From assembly GCF_000004075.3 (NCBI RefSeq), contig NC_026656.2, positions 19,912,607 through 19,976,606 of the forward strand: DNA of 64,000 bases, read 5' to 3'. The notes under the pieces are model-generated. The model had not been told where the DNA came from and made no database searches. It saw only the letters and a program-made list of their open reading frames with translations. The stretch comes from Cucumis sativus. Taxonomy: Eukaryota; Streptophyta; Magnoliopsida; Cucurbitales; Cucurbitaceae. Shown in pieces: positions 14,516-28,510 of this stretch; position 1 is the stretch's first letter; the number at the start of each line of letters is the position of its first letter. The translations under genes were made by a program, and so were the position numbers.

Positions 14516-17500
14516 TTTTTTTTTTTTTTTGTAAATTGTATTATTTATTGGAATAATGGAATTTAATATTCTTCTGAGTTTCGAATTTGGTAAAAAATAA
14601 ATAAAGTAAAATTATAAGAAATAAAATATCATAGGTTTTAAGTCTATTCCATTTCAAAATCTTAAGCTTTTAATTTAGTATCTAAAATTAAATGGGTAGG
14701 TTACTATTTTTTTTCAAGATAGTGTCATGAACTCATTTTAACAATTACTGTCAAATTGTCAAATTGTCAAATTTTGTTTTAATTCAATCTATCTATTGAT
14801 TAATTTAAAATAAATCTTTAAGTAAATTTTAACCATGATAATATCGCAACATTTAGAAAATTACAAAAATCAAACTCCAACCTCTAAAATTTGCATGAGA
14901 AACAAAAGCTGAATTCCAAATTTATTGATGAAGAGTATGATTGTTTTCCTTAAAACAATAAAAGAAAAGGAGGAATAATAAAAATAAAAGGTGATGAGAA
15001 TTCTCAAATAAGAAAAATATGGTCGGGGGTAAGGTATTTGTGTTTTTCTCCGGTTTGGTGGCATTGGAAAGCGTGAATTCTTTGCATCTTAATATACGGG
15101 TTATTAAGGTGGCCCCATTTTGTAACCGGCCCGGTTCGGTTTGTTGCCCATGATTTTGACCCTTTACCTCTTCAACCTTTTTTATTTTCTTTAATACTTC
15201 AAATTTTCTGCTCATAACACCATCAATTTATAATTTTAACTAAGTATATCCATTCACATCTATTACATTTAGCTTCGAATAATTGGGGTGTGTATTTTAA
15301 AATTCATCAATTCTATTAAACATAACTTTAACTTGTTATCTTGTTTACTGTTTGTTTGTTGTATCATAGTGTTTTCTATTTTTGTTTCAAACTAAAATAA
15401 TTTACAAATTAATCGTATATCATTATAACCTAAATTAAAAAAAAAATTACATTTAGTGATGTATTGATTGTGTATAGAGATCCAAAATCACATAGGATAC
15501 TCTTATAGTTGACTTGTCATTAAGTATGCAGTAGCCAATCCTAAGTAGGGAAAGGTCACTCCACAGCCTAAGAAGCCTAAAAGAGGACCAATTTCCATTT
15601 GTAGCTCTTGAGGCTATTCAGAAGTTATTTCTATTCTAATCTAATTGTTAACATCAATGTTTTTTTAATACTCAATTTTTATTAATATACAATTGTTATT
15701 ATTAAAATAATAGTGGATGGGATCTGGTTTTAAAATTTGAGGTCTTCCCAATGGTTTTGTACATGACTTGGACATGAGTCATTTTAGAACTAATAAATTT
15801 CAATTATTTGATTGACTCATTCTCTCCTCTGTGGGGCATATCGTCCTTAGGTTTATTATTATTATTCTAAAATTCAATATTGAACCTTAGCCCTACATTT
15901 TATTATTTATAATTTATTTGTTTTAGGTATGTGATTGCTTGCTTGTCTTACTTCCATGTGTTCTATACGTACTTCATGCAGCATGCGTTATTCGTTATTT
16001 GTAGATACTTTTATAAATATAATTTATTTTATATTAATAAAATACATTTATTGAATTTTAGCTATTTCATTGTTGTTTTAGTGTAAATATGTTTTTGTTA
16101 TAAAATTAACTGCCTAACAATCTTTAAATCTGGATAAAAGGTACGTGATAAAGTGTACTTTAATTTATACATTTGAATTAAATGTATTGCCTATTATTGC
16201 AAGGGCAACATGTTGCCTATTAATTAAAGACAATGAACATTTGAAAGTTGTTTTTATTGTAGTATTCACAATACTCGTGAGGGTTTATAATTAGTAACTA
16301 ATTTAACGGTTGAGTTATTGGTTTGTTTTTTTCATTTTTTAATATACTGACATTGGTGGTGATATTCGGCTATTTGGAGTTAGTTTCTCGACTAAATTAA
16401 ACATCATTGAATCGACTATGGTCAATTTAGTAAATGTTCAAATTGACATCGACAATCGATGAGTAAATGTCGATCGATCGACCGCTTTGACTCTATAAAA
16501 TATTTTTTAAATTTCTCGATTTTAAACTTCACCAAACTGAATCAACCTCTCTTATTCTCCGATCAATCAACTTCAGTTTGGTCGGTTAGTCAGTCTATCA
16601 TGCTCTTCACTAATGTTTTAAAAACCCAAATACTAAAAATTTTAAAAACATAAAAGGTATATATTTTTTTTAAAAGAATAGTCCTTGTCACGTTTTTAGA
16701 AGTTAACTTATAATTCAAGCATGTAATTAAAAAGATGTGAAAATCATCTCATGCATGGTTTTTTCAAGGAAGCAAACGTAACTTTTTAAACTTAAAAGTA
16801 AAAACATAAGTGAGACAAAACGTACATAAATTTAAAAAATGAAAAATAAAATAATTAGAAAACAAATTTATAATGTTTTGAGGAAGAAAAAGACGTACAA
16901 CTTTTATTGTCATTTTTAGCGTTATCGAGATCGATAATGCAAACGTTACGTGAAGTTGAATTATAAGGTTTATAAAAATGGGCTGGGTAGCATCAAATGA
17001 AATGTAATTTGTTAATTATTAAAATTGAAAAGATTAAAATAAATTAACCAAGAAGAGAAATAAAAGAAAATTGATATGACGACTCTAAGTACGAATCAAA
17101 CTGCATGGGCGGCTTGGCTCATCGTGCCTTTATGATAATTCCAATAAAAAAAATAGAAACATGCGTTCATGCTAAGATTAAAAAAGTATAAATTAAAATT
17201 TAATCTTCAAACGGTTAAATGTTCCTACCGTGCCACGTGTCACACCTTTTGTCTTCCCGCTCCCCTCTCCCAGAAAAGCTTGTATCAATCATTGAAAAAA
17301 TTAATTAATTTTAAGAAGGTATATTTAAAATACATTAAAAAGTTTCTAAAATTACATATTCTCAGCAAACTGTTTTTTCTAATTTTAAATACCATGTTAT
17401 TATTATTATTGAAATAAAAACACTTTAAGACTTTTTAAACATAATTTAAAACACTTTCCACTAAAAAGTACATTTTCAAAATTTAGATATTACAACTAAT

Positions 17501-17940
17501 GAATCAAACACACATTTATCATTTATGTACAAAATAGATACATTTGGAGTTTGTTTGGTAAGAAATTGATTGAATTATATTTTGTGTTTTTAAATATGTA
17601 TTCTTAATTAAAAAAATTAATTATAATTTAAACTATTATTTAAAATATATACCAGGAAATATACAATCAAATCACTATATGGAATTATAAAGTAATGTGG
17701 AATTAAACTAATGTGAATATATTAATAGTAAATGTAGAATAAATTAGATATGAGAATAGGTTATATATATTTTGAAAATATGAAATATTTGAAATGAATG
17801 TGAATGACAAATTAGCTAAATATTATTAATAAAAACATTAGCTTAACTCATATAGTCTAAATTGCTATATGATATTACACGAATGTTCCAAAATTACTAA
17901 TAAATTTCATAAAAGTTCTAAATGAACTAGTATATTACAT
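14516..17940. other. AT-rich intergenic region, no supported gene
   Basis: This follows the upstream region of the UBP16-like gene. It is mostly AT-rich. A more GC-rich patch at about 15105-15150 and a G-box-like CCACGTGTC near 17232 are visible, but no open frame or splice structure supports a gene. The short open frames show no motifs. Confidence 0.55.
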
Positions 17941-17960
17941 AAATGTAGCATCAAATTACT

Positions 17961-18140
17961 TTAATACCCATTTATATTATTTTATTGATTTATAACAAAT
18001 ATCAAATGAAAAAAATGGTGGGATACCGTTTTGGAAATAAGTGTACCCAAAATAATTTAATACAAATTTATATTATTTAATTGATTTATAACGAATACCT
18101 AAATGGAAAAAATAATGAGATACGGTTTTGGAAAGAAGTG
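17961..18140. repeat. Diverged tandem duplication, about 96-bp period
   Basis: Two related units at 17961-18042 and 18057-18140. They share a block beginning TTAATAC and ending with a TTTTGGAAA-rA-AAGTG motif, with scattered substitutions between them. No coding potential is seen. Confidence 0.65.
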
Positions 18141-18250
18141 AAAAACTTTTAATGTTTTCCTTCCACGAAAACGGTTGTCTACTCCTTTCAACGTGGATTG
18201 CGGTTTTTAATTCGAAGTTTTAGAGAGTTCAGAGGTAAAGAAGAAGACAG

Positions 18251-18705
18251 TCGACGACTGACAAATACAAAACTTCTCGAACATAATATAGTTAAAAACT
18301 TCGAGGTTAGTATTGTATATATTCAACACATATGAAACATTAGATATATTATATTTTAGATATTCAATTAAATAGTCAATCAAATAAAAACGTAGTTTTG
18401 AATGTGATACATTTTAGGGTTTATTGAGATTTCGACGGTGAATAATAAAACTTTCGATGACCGAAAAATATAAAACTTGTCTCATAGAATCTAACTATAA
18501 AGTTTGCGCTTAATATTATATATATTCAAAACAAATTAAACATTCGGTAAATTGGGTATATTTTAGATTATATTTAAAACATATGAAACATTTGGTATGT
18601 TGGATATATTTTAAATATTCGATTAAATAGTCAAACAAACGAAAATCTAGTTTTGAATGCGATACATTATAGAGTTTATTAAGAATTCAACGTTGAAAAA
18701 CAACG
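18251..18705. repeat. Diverged tandem duplication, about 200-250 bp units
   Basis: Two related units at about 18251-18453 and 18454-18705. Shared landmarks include GA[CT]GAC near the start, a TATATATTCAA motif, ATATGAAACATT, and AATAGTCAA followed by TAGTTTTGAATG. The second unit carries an extra insertion in its middle. Divergence is substantial, so the duplication is old. Confidence 0.6.
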
Positions 18706-19289
18706 ATTATCCTATCAAAAAAATAATAGAACTATATGTCAGTATATAGTATTATTGTATATAATACGAGGTATATATATACTAAAACATAAAACATAAC
18801 TATTATAGATTGCAGATATATTAAAGTTTAATGTAATCAAATACACTTATAAAGGAAAAATATGTATGTACGATCATGTCGTTTACTACTATTTTAGTAA
18901 TATTTATTCTACAAACAAAAAATTTAAACAAAAATTATGTAGATATTATTGTATATAATATGAGGTATATATACTAAATAACGTATATAAATTAAGTGTA
19001 TATTTTATTAGTGAAGGGTTCTCATATCAACTTGTTTATGTATTTTATTTAATATTCACATCTTATGTGGTAAATAATATGTTATGTTTTAAATAATATT
19101 GATTATGTATTAAAGTTGTCTATGGCTACAGGAACATAAATGATAAATAATTATCATGAGTATATGTAATATATGTCATTAAAACATTAATTGTTTTATA
19201 GTATATGTAATGTTGAGAAGAACTTGATATGATTGTAATGTAGAGACTTTAATGAAAAAATTGAAAAACTAGAGAATTGTATGAAAAAA

Positions 19290-19640
19290 AAGAAAAGAAT
19301 TATTCAGTAACATACATGTAATAAACATAACTAATGTTAAATGCAGTAAAAAAACACATAATATATAAAAAAAAGTGTATATATTATTAAATATATGCGG
19401 TGTTATATATGTAATAAATCACAAAATATAAATGAATTATTCAGTAACATATATGTAAAAAAATATAAAAAAGATAAAAAATGAATATATAATCTGTGTA
19501 TATATTGGTATATATACGCACTAAAAAAATCACATAATATGAAAAAGAACATGTGTATGTATTATTAAATATATGTAGTAGTATATATGTTACAAATCAC
19601 ATGACATAAATTTATTATTCAGTGGTATATCATAGTATAT
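19290..19640. repeat. AT-rich degenerate tandem repeats, about 140-180 bp units
   Basis: The motif GAATTATTCAGTAACATA occurs near 19297 and again near 19434, and a diverged version (TTATTATTCAGTGGTATAT) lies near 19611. Between them a block with CACATAATAT and TATTATTAAATATATG also recurs. It is best described as a decayed short tandem array. Confidence 0.5.
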
Positions 19641-20252
19641 ACGAACAACATGACATTTTGTAATAAAAATTATATGTCGAACACGACAAAAAGATGAATT
19701 GAACAATAAAAAAATTAAACAAAATAGAAAGAACATGACCGAAATATATATTACGAAACGGAAAAAGCTTCAAGTGATGGACAATAATCACTATCAGAAA
19801 TTGAGAAAAATAGGTAAAAATATAATTTTGAAAAGAATTCATATTAAATTCAAATCATTTTTAATAAAAAAAATATTTCAAATAACATTAGGAATATAAT
19901 ATCTAATTAATAAGCGTAATATCTAAATATGAAAGGTTAGAATTGTCCATAAAAAATGATTTTTCTTATTTAAAAAAATATTTTTTAAATTAAGACATTT
20001 GATTGTCTGAATCTTTCAAATATGGGTTTGTGGCTAGGGTAGGCCCAGTGAATTTGTTGGGTCGAAGCCCAATTATGGGTTGCGTAATGGCCAGGTGTTG
20101 GCTGGTTGTCTGTGAACGGCTTTTGGCGCGCTCAGTGGCCATCACGTTTGCTCCAGAACCTTCCCGTTCCCGCCGCAAAGAAAGTCGCCGAGAGATTGAG
20201 AATCACACCGGCAAATCATCACCCCCTCTCGGAAATCAGAATCTTCTGAACC

Positions 20253-22033
20253 ATGTCTTCGGATCTCCGATGCGTGATCGTGGCCGTCGACGGCAGCGAT
20301 GAGAGCATGGGCGCTTTACGTTGGGCGCTTCAAAATCTCAAGCTCCATTCATCGTCACCGGATTCCACTGACGGCACTTTTGTTGCGCTTCATGTTCAGC
20401 CTCCGCCTTCGATCGCCGCTGGTCTCAGTCCTGATCCAATCCCCTTTGGTGGTCCTAGTTGAGTGCTGTACTATTCTCTCGCGCTCTCATTTCTGTGTTG
20501 TTCTTGAGAGTTCTCTGAATCTTTTGTTTTAATTTGATGTAGGTGATCTAGAGGTTCCTGCTTTCACAGCAGCGATTGAGTCGCATCAGAGGCGGATTAC
20601 AGCTGCGATATTGGAACATGCCTCAAAGATTTGCTCCGAGTACCAAGTTATGCTCCATTATTTTAGAAGCTTCCGCTTAAATTCATTTTCATTTGCTCTT
20701 TTCACCTGGTAATTCTTGTTGATTTGGGACTCTGTGAGAGCGTGGATTTCAACTGGTAAATTAGTTATGAATGGATTTGAATCGTCCAAATCAGAAAAAC
20801 ACTATAAAGTTAAAAGAACAATCTCAGTGAAATCTCCGGATATTTTTGTTACTTTTTTTCGTTTTTTTTAATAATTATTTTCTCCCGAAATTAACGACTA
20901 ACTTGGTTGAACAATTTGCATATATGAAGTATTCTTGCCTGTCAAGTGCTTATAGTTTCCTTAATCTTACCGGGGTACCATTTCGAGTCAGAGTAGCATT
21001 TTCTCCGGTTGATCTAATAGTTGCTGCAAATTTCATTTTGGGTTTTTGTAGGTGAAAGTGGAGACTAAAGTAGTAATCGGAGATCCAAAGGAAAAGATCT
21101 GTGAAGTGGCTGAACATTTGCATGCTGATTTGCTAGTTATGGGGTCCCGTGCCTTTGGTCCCATCAAAAGGTATGGTTATAAAGTGTATTATAGGTAGTC
21201 TGAGCTATTTTCTATCTGTACTTTTCTGCAAGCCACACGGAACAATTCCAGCATGGTTAGATAATATACACTTCAAGCTGTTGCTTCTTGGTATGAACAA
21301 TTCCGGCAAGTAGATTTTGCAACAATATAGCACCATTCAGGAAATAGTCTCTGTTACTTCACTCTGTAGAATGTTTCTAACCAGTGAAATGCGATACCAT
21401 CGAAGACTTTACCATAAGGAGTAGAGCTAAAGTCCTATCGTTTGATAACAGATGCACAGAAACGTATAAGAAATTTCCTTCTTAGAAAAAAACTCTTAAA
21501 GCCCAAAATGCCATCACGTTGCCACACAAGAAATGTGAGTTCTTCCATGGCCATTGTTAATAATTATGTTAGAATGGGCAAGGAAGGAATTTCAACAGTT
21601 ACCACGGAATCCTAAATATCTGTTCTATTACACAATTAAGGACCGTAGCCACTTCAATAAGGCATCCATCTACACTAACTAAACTAACTAATCATTGTCT
21701 CCCTTTTTCCCACTGACCCTCCTGGCGAATATGCAGCACACCAGCGGTCTCATGCTGCTATCATAACCATCTTGTTTCACGTTTTTTACTTATCATTATA
21801 GTTTGTTTTGTTATCATATTCAGGACCTCTATAGTAGATATAATTACATGTATTTTGTTGGAAATTAACTTCGACCATCTGGTGAAGTGAAGGGACTCTT
21901 GACATGCCTTCGTTATTTTACTGCTTCATGCAGGATGTTCTTGGGAAGTGTAAGCAACTATTGCACCAATCATGTAGAATGCCCAGTCATCATAGTCAAG
22001 GACAAGGAAAAGGGCAGCTCGTCTTCAGCTTAA
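20253..22033 (+). CDS. Universal stress protein (USP/UspA domain)
   Basis: A small single-domain UspA-fold protein of the adenine-nucleotide alpha hydrolase superfamily, probably cytosolic and ATP-binding. Four exons join in phase: 20253-20457, 20543-20646, 21052-21170, 21934-22033, giving 175 residues. The start follows a GC-rich leader and gives the usual first strand (CVIVAVDGSDES). The C-terminal part has the nucleotide-binding loop GSRAFGPIKRMFLGS, close to the consensus Gx2Gx9G(S/T) but with Ala at the second Gly, then the last strand VECPVIIV. The order with the downstream aspartyl protease matches At1g09740-At1g09750 as I remember them. The exact member is not certain. A possible 3'-UTR intron could run from just after the stop to a CTGCAG near 22790, which I could not confirm. 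Confidence 0.92.
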
Positions 22034-25000
22034 TAGGTACACACAGCACTTCATTCATGGACTCTTATGCGTTGGTCTAAAAAATTTCTTCACCATCGGT
22101 TTTCTCTTATCTGCTTACTGCTTTGGTGATTCTACAGATATCTTGGGCACTTTTATGTTATTAGAGATTGCTTATATAAATTAAAATTTTCAATCCATTT
22201 CTTTGGGTTAAATGCCTTCTGATTTGTGGGCACATATCTTGATTTTCATACTGGTTAGTTGCTAAGTTTTTTCCTGTCATTACTTGTGCGGGCTTTAGTG
22301 GTTATACTGAAACACAGTTTACTTCCCACAGTTTTTTCATAGAGATAAACTATAAAGAGACAATCTTGATGTTGTGGATCATGTTTTAATTTAATAGATG
22401 CATGATGTTCGTAGGGTTCTTTTGATATAAGACGTATCTTGTCTCACTCACATCTTGATTGTCTAGTATTCTCATATATTACCTTGAAACTAGGGCAATT
22501 AAATGTTCGCAATGATTCAGTTTGTCCATTCTGTGAAAAAAATTCTTAAATTTTCTACATCACTGAAATATTATTTGAAGAGATAAACAAGAATTGAGTA
22601 AAAGAGATAAGATATGATTCTATGAACAAATATGTTATATACCCTTATTCAACAATAGCGGTCCAGATTTAATGCACCTTTAATTCGCCCAACCCCCTGC
22701 TGAACATTCACTGCACTGCTAAATTTTTACTTTTGATTCCAACACTGCTAAGTTAACTAATCATTATATATTTTTTTTCACTTAAACTGCAGGTTTCTCT
22801 TTTTTGTTATGTGTGCCAGTTACCGTCTTATTGATGCTCTGAAGTGTCGTATTCATCGATTGGATTGGCTTTCTGCTTCCCTTTCTGCTCTTTTGTATAC
22901 GCATAGGCGTTGCAGTGTCTTGCGTGAGCCACATTGTGCCGCCATATTCATTTTCGTCGGCAAAATATCCAAAACAGTAAATAGTAAGCTTCTCTGTTTC
23001 TACCTGTTGTCCGTTTGTTTATATACAAATAATTTCCATGGCCTGACTACTGAAAGTTGTCGTGCCTTTTGCCAACTTCTACTTTATTGAGTAACTTTTA
23101 TGTGTTATTCTTTCTAAATAAAGTCCTTGTATGTCAAAAAGTTGGATTGGATCTTTTTGTTTCAAATATTTGTTGTAAAATTCAAATTCACATGTGCCTC
23201 AACTCTTGGACATTATTACCTTTTTCTACCTATGTCTGAAGGTCTGTGATTCCTTTTAGTGCGAGACACGTGGCCCTTGTGTATGACATGTGACTATTTT
23301 TCTTTTTTTCTAAATTATTAACATATACTCTGTCCTATACTTTGGCTTGTTATAATATTTTGGGTCCTAATTCTTCTATTTTATAATGATTTGGTTCTTA
23401 TCCCAAAACTCAATCATGTATGAACCATACGACCTACTGAACGAGGACTACAGACACCACGAACATATAGTATATTTGAATCGTTTCACTTTTGATTGAA
23501 ATACTAAAGTTGCAATTTCGATTGCCATTTACCTTTTATTGATGGGTAGAAATATGTTATTATTACTAGGAGAATCAACTCTTTAAGGTTGAGGTTGATG
23601 GTACAAATGTTATATTATATTAGTTGAGTTGTGTTTATTTTGACAAATATTGAAGGGAGTATTCAATTGGGTCGAGGTTAGCTTGATTTTTTCAAAGTTA
23701 ATATTTCAATAATGAAAAAAGCATTAAGGTCTTCCTCCAACCCTCCCCCCTTCCACCCCAGATGGAATCATTTAAAATTTTGAAATAATAATTGGTAGTT
23801 ATGTTGGAATAAGCCAACGAAGATTGAAGTGTCAATTCTGTATAATGATTTTGGGGTTACAAATGGAATGATCCAATTGGCAATTATGATAAGAAACAAA
23901 CGATGGGATGTAAGGGGCGAAAGAGATGTGATGATGAAGAGAATGGCAAATCAATAATTGAATTGTGATTGAGAAATATGGTTTCTATGTCAAAACAGTG
24001 GAACTCCCCCGTGATCCATTCACCAATCTTCATAATTAATTATGAACTTCTCCTCTGTCTTCTTCTACCTCTCTCCTCCTGCTATTCTTTACTTCTTACT
24101 ATATCAAATTCCCTTGAAATTACCAACTATTTATTTCATCATTCACTATTTTATTTATACCCACTCTTTTTTAAATGAAAAAAAATCGATTTGGTTGAGA
24201 GTTCAAACACGTTTGAGACTATGCTCAATCATCAACACAAATGACCCTTAACGAACTCAATCTATTTCAACCATGAAAACGATTGGATTGATCGAGTTTC
24301 TCAGGCATAACCTAACAAGTTAATGAATCTCATGCTTCCAATTTAAGAATTAAATCCAATGTTTGACGAAACTGGCAGAAAAATCTGATATCAAGGGATG
24401 ATGTTTCAGTGATTTTGGGCATATAATTGCTACATCACAAGTGGGAATTGGACTCCATGGTTTTGTAATTTTGTTTTGTTGTCTTATTTGTTTTTTGTTC
24501 CATTTCTTTTGTTATTGAAGGTTGATGGAAACAGCTGGATATAATATATAGTGGGCCTGGCCCAATAAGAAAACAAATTAGGAAGCCCGTGACCGACCGG
24601 GTCCCGTGGTTGCGTATGGACAAAAATATCCCCACTGTCCTCCTTGACTTTCTTCTACTCCAGAGTTCACGAGATCATATTCTTTTCACTCAAAATTAAA
24701 TAATTAGTTCTCTTTACACCATAAATCTAATTTCTTACTCTCCTAATCATTTCTTTAGTCTAATAATTACGTGATGGGGATTGATTTTCCAATAAGTTTT
24801 TCGTTCGATTAAGCTCACTTTCATCTAAATAGCTATTCAAATTTAGTTAAAGCATTACAATTTTAACGTTAAAAGTTCTTTATAAATATTGTCATAAAAA
24901 ATTATCCTATCTATTATTTTAGATTAAACAGTATTGTAGCTTTTTTTTAATAAAAGATTTAGACTTAGTTCCATTAATCATCTTAATACAATAAATGGAC

Positions 25001-25338
25001 TTGAGCATATGTAGTTCAAGTGATTTGTCTACCCTGTTATATTCATAAATATGCGTAATTCTAATGTAATGTTACTAATGTTGCTCCAAAACACTATTAG
25101 TAGTTTGATTCATTAAACTATGATTATTCAATTTAATGGTTAAAATATGTGACAAAAATTTATTTATTTGCAACATTCTATTCAAGTCGAAACTAGTAGT
25201 TTATGTTCTAACGACTTTAAAATTTTGATTTTGCATGAATTAGAGGGTTTTCTCAACCAACAAATTTATTTGTTTGGATTATTTCTATCTTCTACATATT
25301 TTCAGTGTCTACGTCAAGCTTTAAGAATCAAAGAATGG

Positions 25339-25340
<2 letters not shown>

Positions 25341-25376
<36 letters not shown>
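25341..25376. repeat. (TA)n microsatellite
   Basis: A perfect alternating AT/TA run of roughly 36 bases, the longest dinucleotide tract in the window. Confidence 0.9.
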
Positions 25377-25382
<6 letters not shown>

Positions 25383-25449
25383 TTCGGTCATGAATAAAAG
25401 TGTCAACCTAAATAAAATGGCTATTTGAGCATTTGGATTGACCTATCTA

Positions 25450-25660
25450 CTATACGACGGTGGCTCCATACCACGGGTTTGTCGCTTCCTGTAACTCGCG
25501 TATAGGCATGACAAGAGGCCTTTCGTCATCCCTCATTAAGAAGCTCATTTCCATTCAAGTAAGTAAGGAAGGCTTTTCCGAGAAAGAGATTTGAGATCTA
25601 CGATCACTGCTATTTACGAACCCACTTCTCAACTCAAAATAGGCTTAGAGAAGAAGTGGA
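25450..25660. other. GC-richer block, possible organelle-derived DNA
   Basis: About 210 bases with balanced base composition stand out sharply from the flanking AT-rich DNA. The text (for example AAGTAAGTAAGGAAGGC near 25558) reads like plant mitochondrial intergenic DNA. There is no open frame or repeat structure. The organelle origin is inference from composition and resemblance only. Confidence 0.35.
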
Positions 25661-26195
25661 ATATAACATTCTAGATAAATTGGGAGAAAATAAGAACGTT
25701 TTTTCAAAAACTTAAAAGTTACACACTATATGATTTTTAATTTGTTTGACTATTCCCTTAGTACCACACTTCGATCCAAAATATCACAGTGCAAAAGAAT
25801 TTGTGATATGACAATCATTTAGGTTCAATTTTTTCACTATAAAGTTCAGAGATGAAAATAATTTGTATTTTAACATAATATTAAGTAAGGATGATTGTTG
25901 ATAGATATTTTGGTTTACTGTCTTTGATCAAGACAAAAACAAATAAACAAAACTACCACGTGATTGAAAATAGTTTAGAGAAATTCTTGAAACAAAATAT
26001 TCACGAGTTTAGTCCAAAATTAAGGATTTTTCAACCATTTTTAAAAGTTCAAACACATTTTCTATAAATTTGTTTGAATGAAAAGTATATTTGATTAATG
26101 TATATCTCAAGGCTCACGTGAAAGCATTAGCCCTTAGACATTAAATCAAAGAAAATAATTAGAAGGCCTTTCTCGTAATTTCTCAACACAATCTT

Positions 26196-26206
26196 TGGTA
26201 TAAATC
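26196..26206 (+). promoter_or_regulatory. Probable TATA box of the aspartyl protease gene
   Basis: TGGTATAAATC lies about 115 bases before the ATG at 26320, and the leader that follows is pyrimidine-rich. Position and motif fit a plant core promoter. Confidence 0.5.
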
Positions 26207-26319
26207 CACCACAAACCCCATGCAAATCTCCGGCAACCGGTAACCCTCCAAATAATTCCTCTTTCCACTTCTTCCACCGCCGTCTCTCTCAACTCCGGCC
26301 ACCGAGTTGAGTCCGAGTC

Positions 26320-28201
26320 ATGGCTCTCAAATTATTTTTCTTCCTCTCTTTAGCCCTTCTGCTACTAACTTCCAATGCTTTCGATCTCTGCGCCTCTGGA
26401 TCGGACGGTGATCTCTCTGTCATCCCCATCTATGGCAAATGCTCGCCGTTCACGGCTCCAAAGTCAGAATCTTGGATGAACACGGTAATAGACATGGCTT
26501 CGAAAGACCCGGCCCGAATTAGATACTTGTCGAGCCTCACCGCCCAAAAGACAGTGGCGGCTCCGATTGCGTCCGGTCAGCAGGTTCTTAACGTTGGGAA
26601 TTATGTTGTGAGAGTTCAACTAGGCACTCCGGGTCAAACAATGTATATGGTTCTTGACACCAGTAATGACGCTGCCTGGGCGCCGTGCTCCGGCTGCATC
26701 GGTTGCTCCAGTACCACCACTTTTTCGGCTCAGAATTCCTCTACTTTTGCCACTTTAGATTGTTCTAAACCGGAGTGTACTCAGGTAAATTTGTCAAAAA
26801 ATGTTCATTTTTTGCTATACTTTATAAAAAAAATTAGTTGATTTTTTAATATTAAAAAATGTTCCTAATATATTTTTTGATTTTCCAAATGTCATGTTTG
26901 TAACTCTGGTTTTTTTTTTAATAAAAATATATTTTTTCTTTATATAAGTATGGAGATATGCAATCAAACTTATTATCTTTTCTCTTTGGATTTTGTTAAA
27001 ACCCATTATTATGAAATATGAAAGTGAAATTTTAAAATCAATAATTCTAATAGTGATGCAGAATTAGTGAAAACCTGCTAGCTATATTTATTTCAATGAT
27101 TTAGTAGTTAAAAGTAAAAAATCAAGGTTTTAAAAATGTAAGTCTTAGAAATGGAAAACAGATAAAAATAATACTCAAACTTCAGTGTTGTAGTTGACAT
27201 CATGCTGTGTTGCTAAATATTATTTAGCAATTTTGCCATTCAAAACAGCATTTAATTTAAGACTAAATTTGAAAAACCAATTAAAAGTTTTTGGTTTTAT
27301 TGACAGCAAATTAAATCATTAGGGTAAACTAAAATTCTTTAATAATTTTGAACAGGCTCGAGGTCTTTCCTGTCCGACCACCGGCAACGTGGATTGCCTA
27401 TTCAATCAAACATACGGCGGCGACTCAACGTTTTCCGCCACCTTAGTTCAAGACTCTCTCCATCTAGGCCCTAACGTCATTCCCAATTTCTCATTCGGCT
27501 GCATTAGCTCCGCCTCCGGCAGCTCCATTCCGCCGCAAGGCCTAATGGGTCTCGGCCGCGGTCCCCTCTCCCTCATCTCCCAATCCGGTTCACTCTACTC
27601 CGGTCTATTCTCCTACTGCCTCCCCAGTTTCAAATCCTACTACTTCTCCGGTTCACTAAAACTCGGACCAGTCGGTCAACCAAAAGCAATTCGAACCACC
27701 CCACTCCTCCACAACCCACACCGGCCATCACTCTACTACGTCAACCTAACCGGCATCAGCGTCGGTCGAGTCCTCGTCCCGATATCTCCTGAGCTTCTCG
27801 CATTCGACCCGAACACCGGTGCAGGAACCATCATCGACTCAGGCACGGTAATAACCCGGTTCGTGCCAGCGATCTACACAGCAGTTAGAGACGAGTTTAG
27901 GAAGCAAGTGGGGGGTTCGTTTTCGCCTTTGGGGGCTTTCGACACATGTTTTGCGACGAACAATGAGGTTTCGGCACCTGCCATAACGTTGCATTTGAGT
28001 GGATTGGATTTGAAGTTGCCAATGGAAAATAGTTTGATTCATAGTAGTGCGGGATCGTTGGCTTGTTTGGCGATGGCGGCAGCGCCCAATAATGTGAATT
28101 CTGTGGTGAATGTGATTGCTAATTTGCAACAACAAAATCATAGGATTTTGTTCGATATTAATAATTCTAAATTGGGGATTGCTCGTGAGCTTTGTAATTA
28201 A
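26320..28201 (+). CDS. AED3: Secreted aspartyl protease, AED3-like
   Basis: A plant A1-family (pepsin-like, nucellin/CND41-type) protease likely exported to the apoplast. Two exons, 26320-26784 and 27356-28201, join in phase 0 to give 436 residues. Residues 1-20 form a signal peptide (Leu/Phe-rich core ending TSNA). A prosegment runs to about residue 90. The first catalytic motif is VLDTSNDAAW (D113) and the second is IIDSGTVITRF (D316), both intact. Conserved cysteines after the first Asp (APCSGCIGC) are typical of this plant clade. Cys-rich spacing and the C-terminus ending in LGIARELC fit AED3 (At1g09750), an apoplastic protease linked to systemic immunity in Arabidopsis. Exon 2 starts very GC-rich in codon use, then becomes AT-richer toward the 3' end. 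It lies downstream of the stress protein gene on the same strand, as in Arabidopsis. Confidence 0.93.
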
Positions 28202-28510
28202 CAACAATTTGGGGTTTACATTTGGCAGATTGAAGGAAGTTATGAATAATTTGAAAGTTGTATCAATCAATTTTAGTTAAGAGTATGGTTTTTGTATCCA
28301 TTTTCATGGGCTTTACTTTAAACATTTTGGGCTCAAAGCCCACATTTGTTTCCTTTAGTTTTTAAAGAAAAAATCATAGTGCATAATCCGTAAGACTTTT
28401 AAATTTGTTGGAGACATCAGATTAAGTTACACCCACTTCTTTAATTAGTCTCATAAAATAATTACAAACTTTAAAATTTTAATGTGTAATGTGGTTTGTA
28501 AAGTTAAAAT

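Larger units (their letters stand above)
22034..26300. other. Intergenic region between stress protein and aspartyl protease genes
   Basis: The first kilobase probably holds 3'-untranslated sequence of the stress protein gene. The rest is AT-rich. Two items stand out and are listed separately: a (TA)n tract at 25341-25376 and a GC-richer block at about 25450-25660. No further gene is supported. Confidence 0.55.

Noticed and set aside
27839..28270. 143-codon minus-strand frame opposite the aspartyl protease
   Set aside because: It is a shadow of the real coding exon, with no motif and no promoter.
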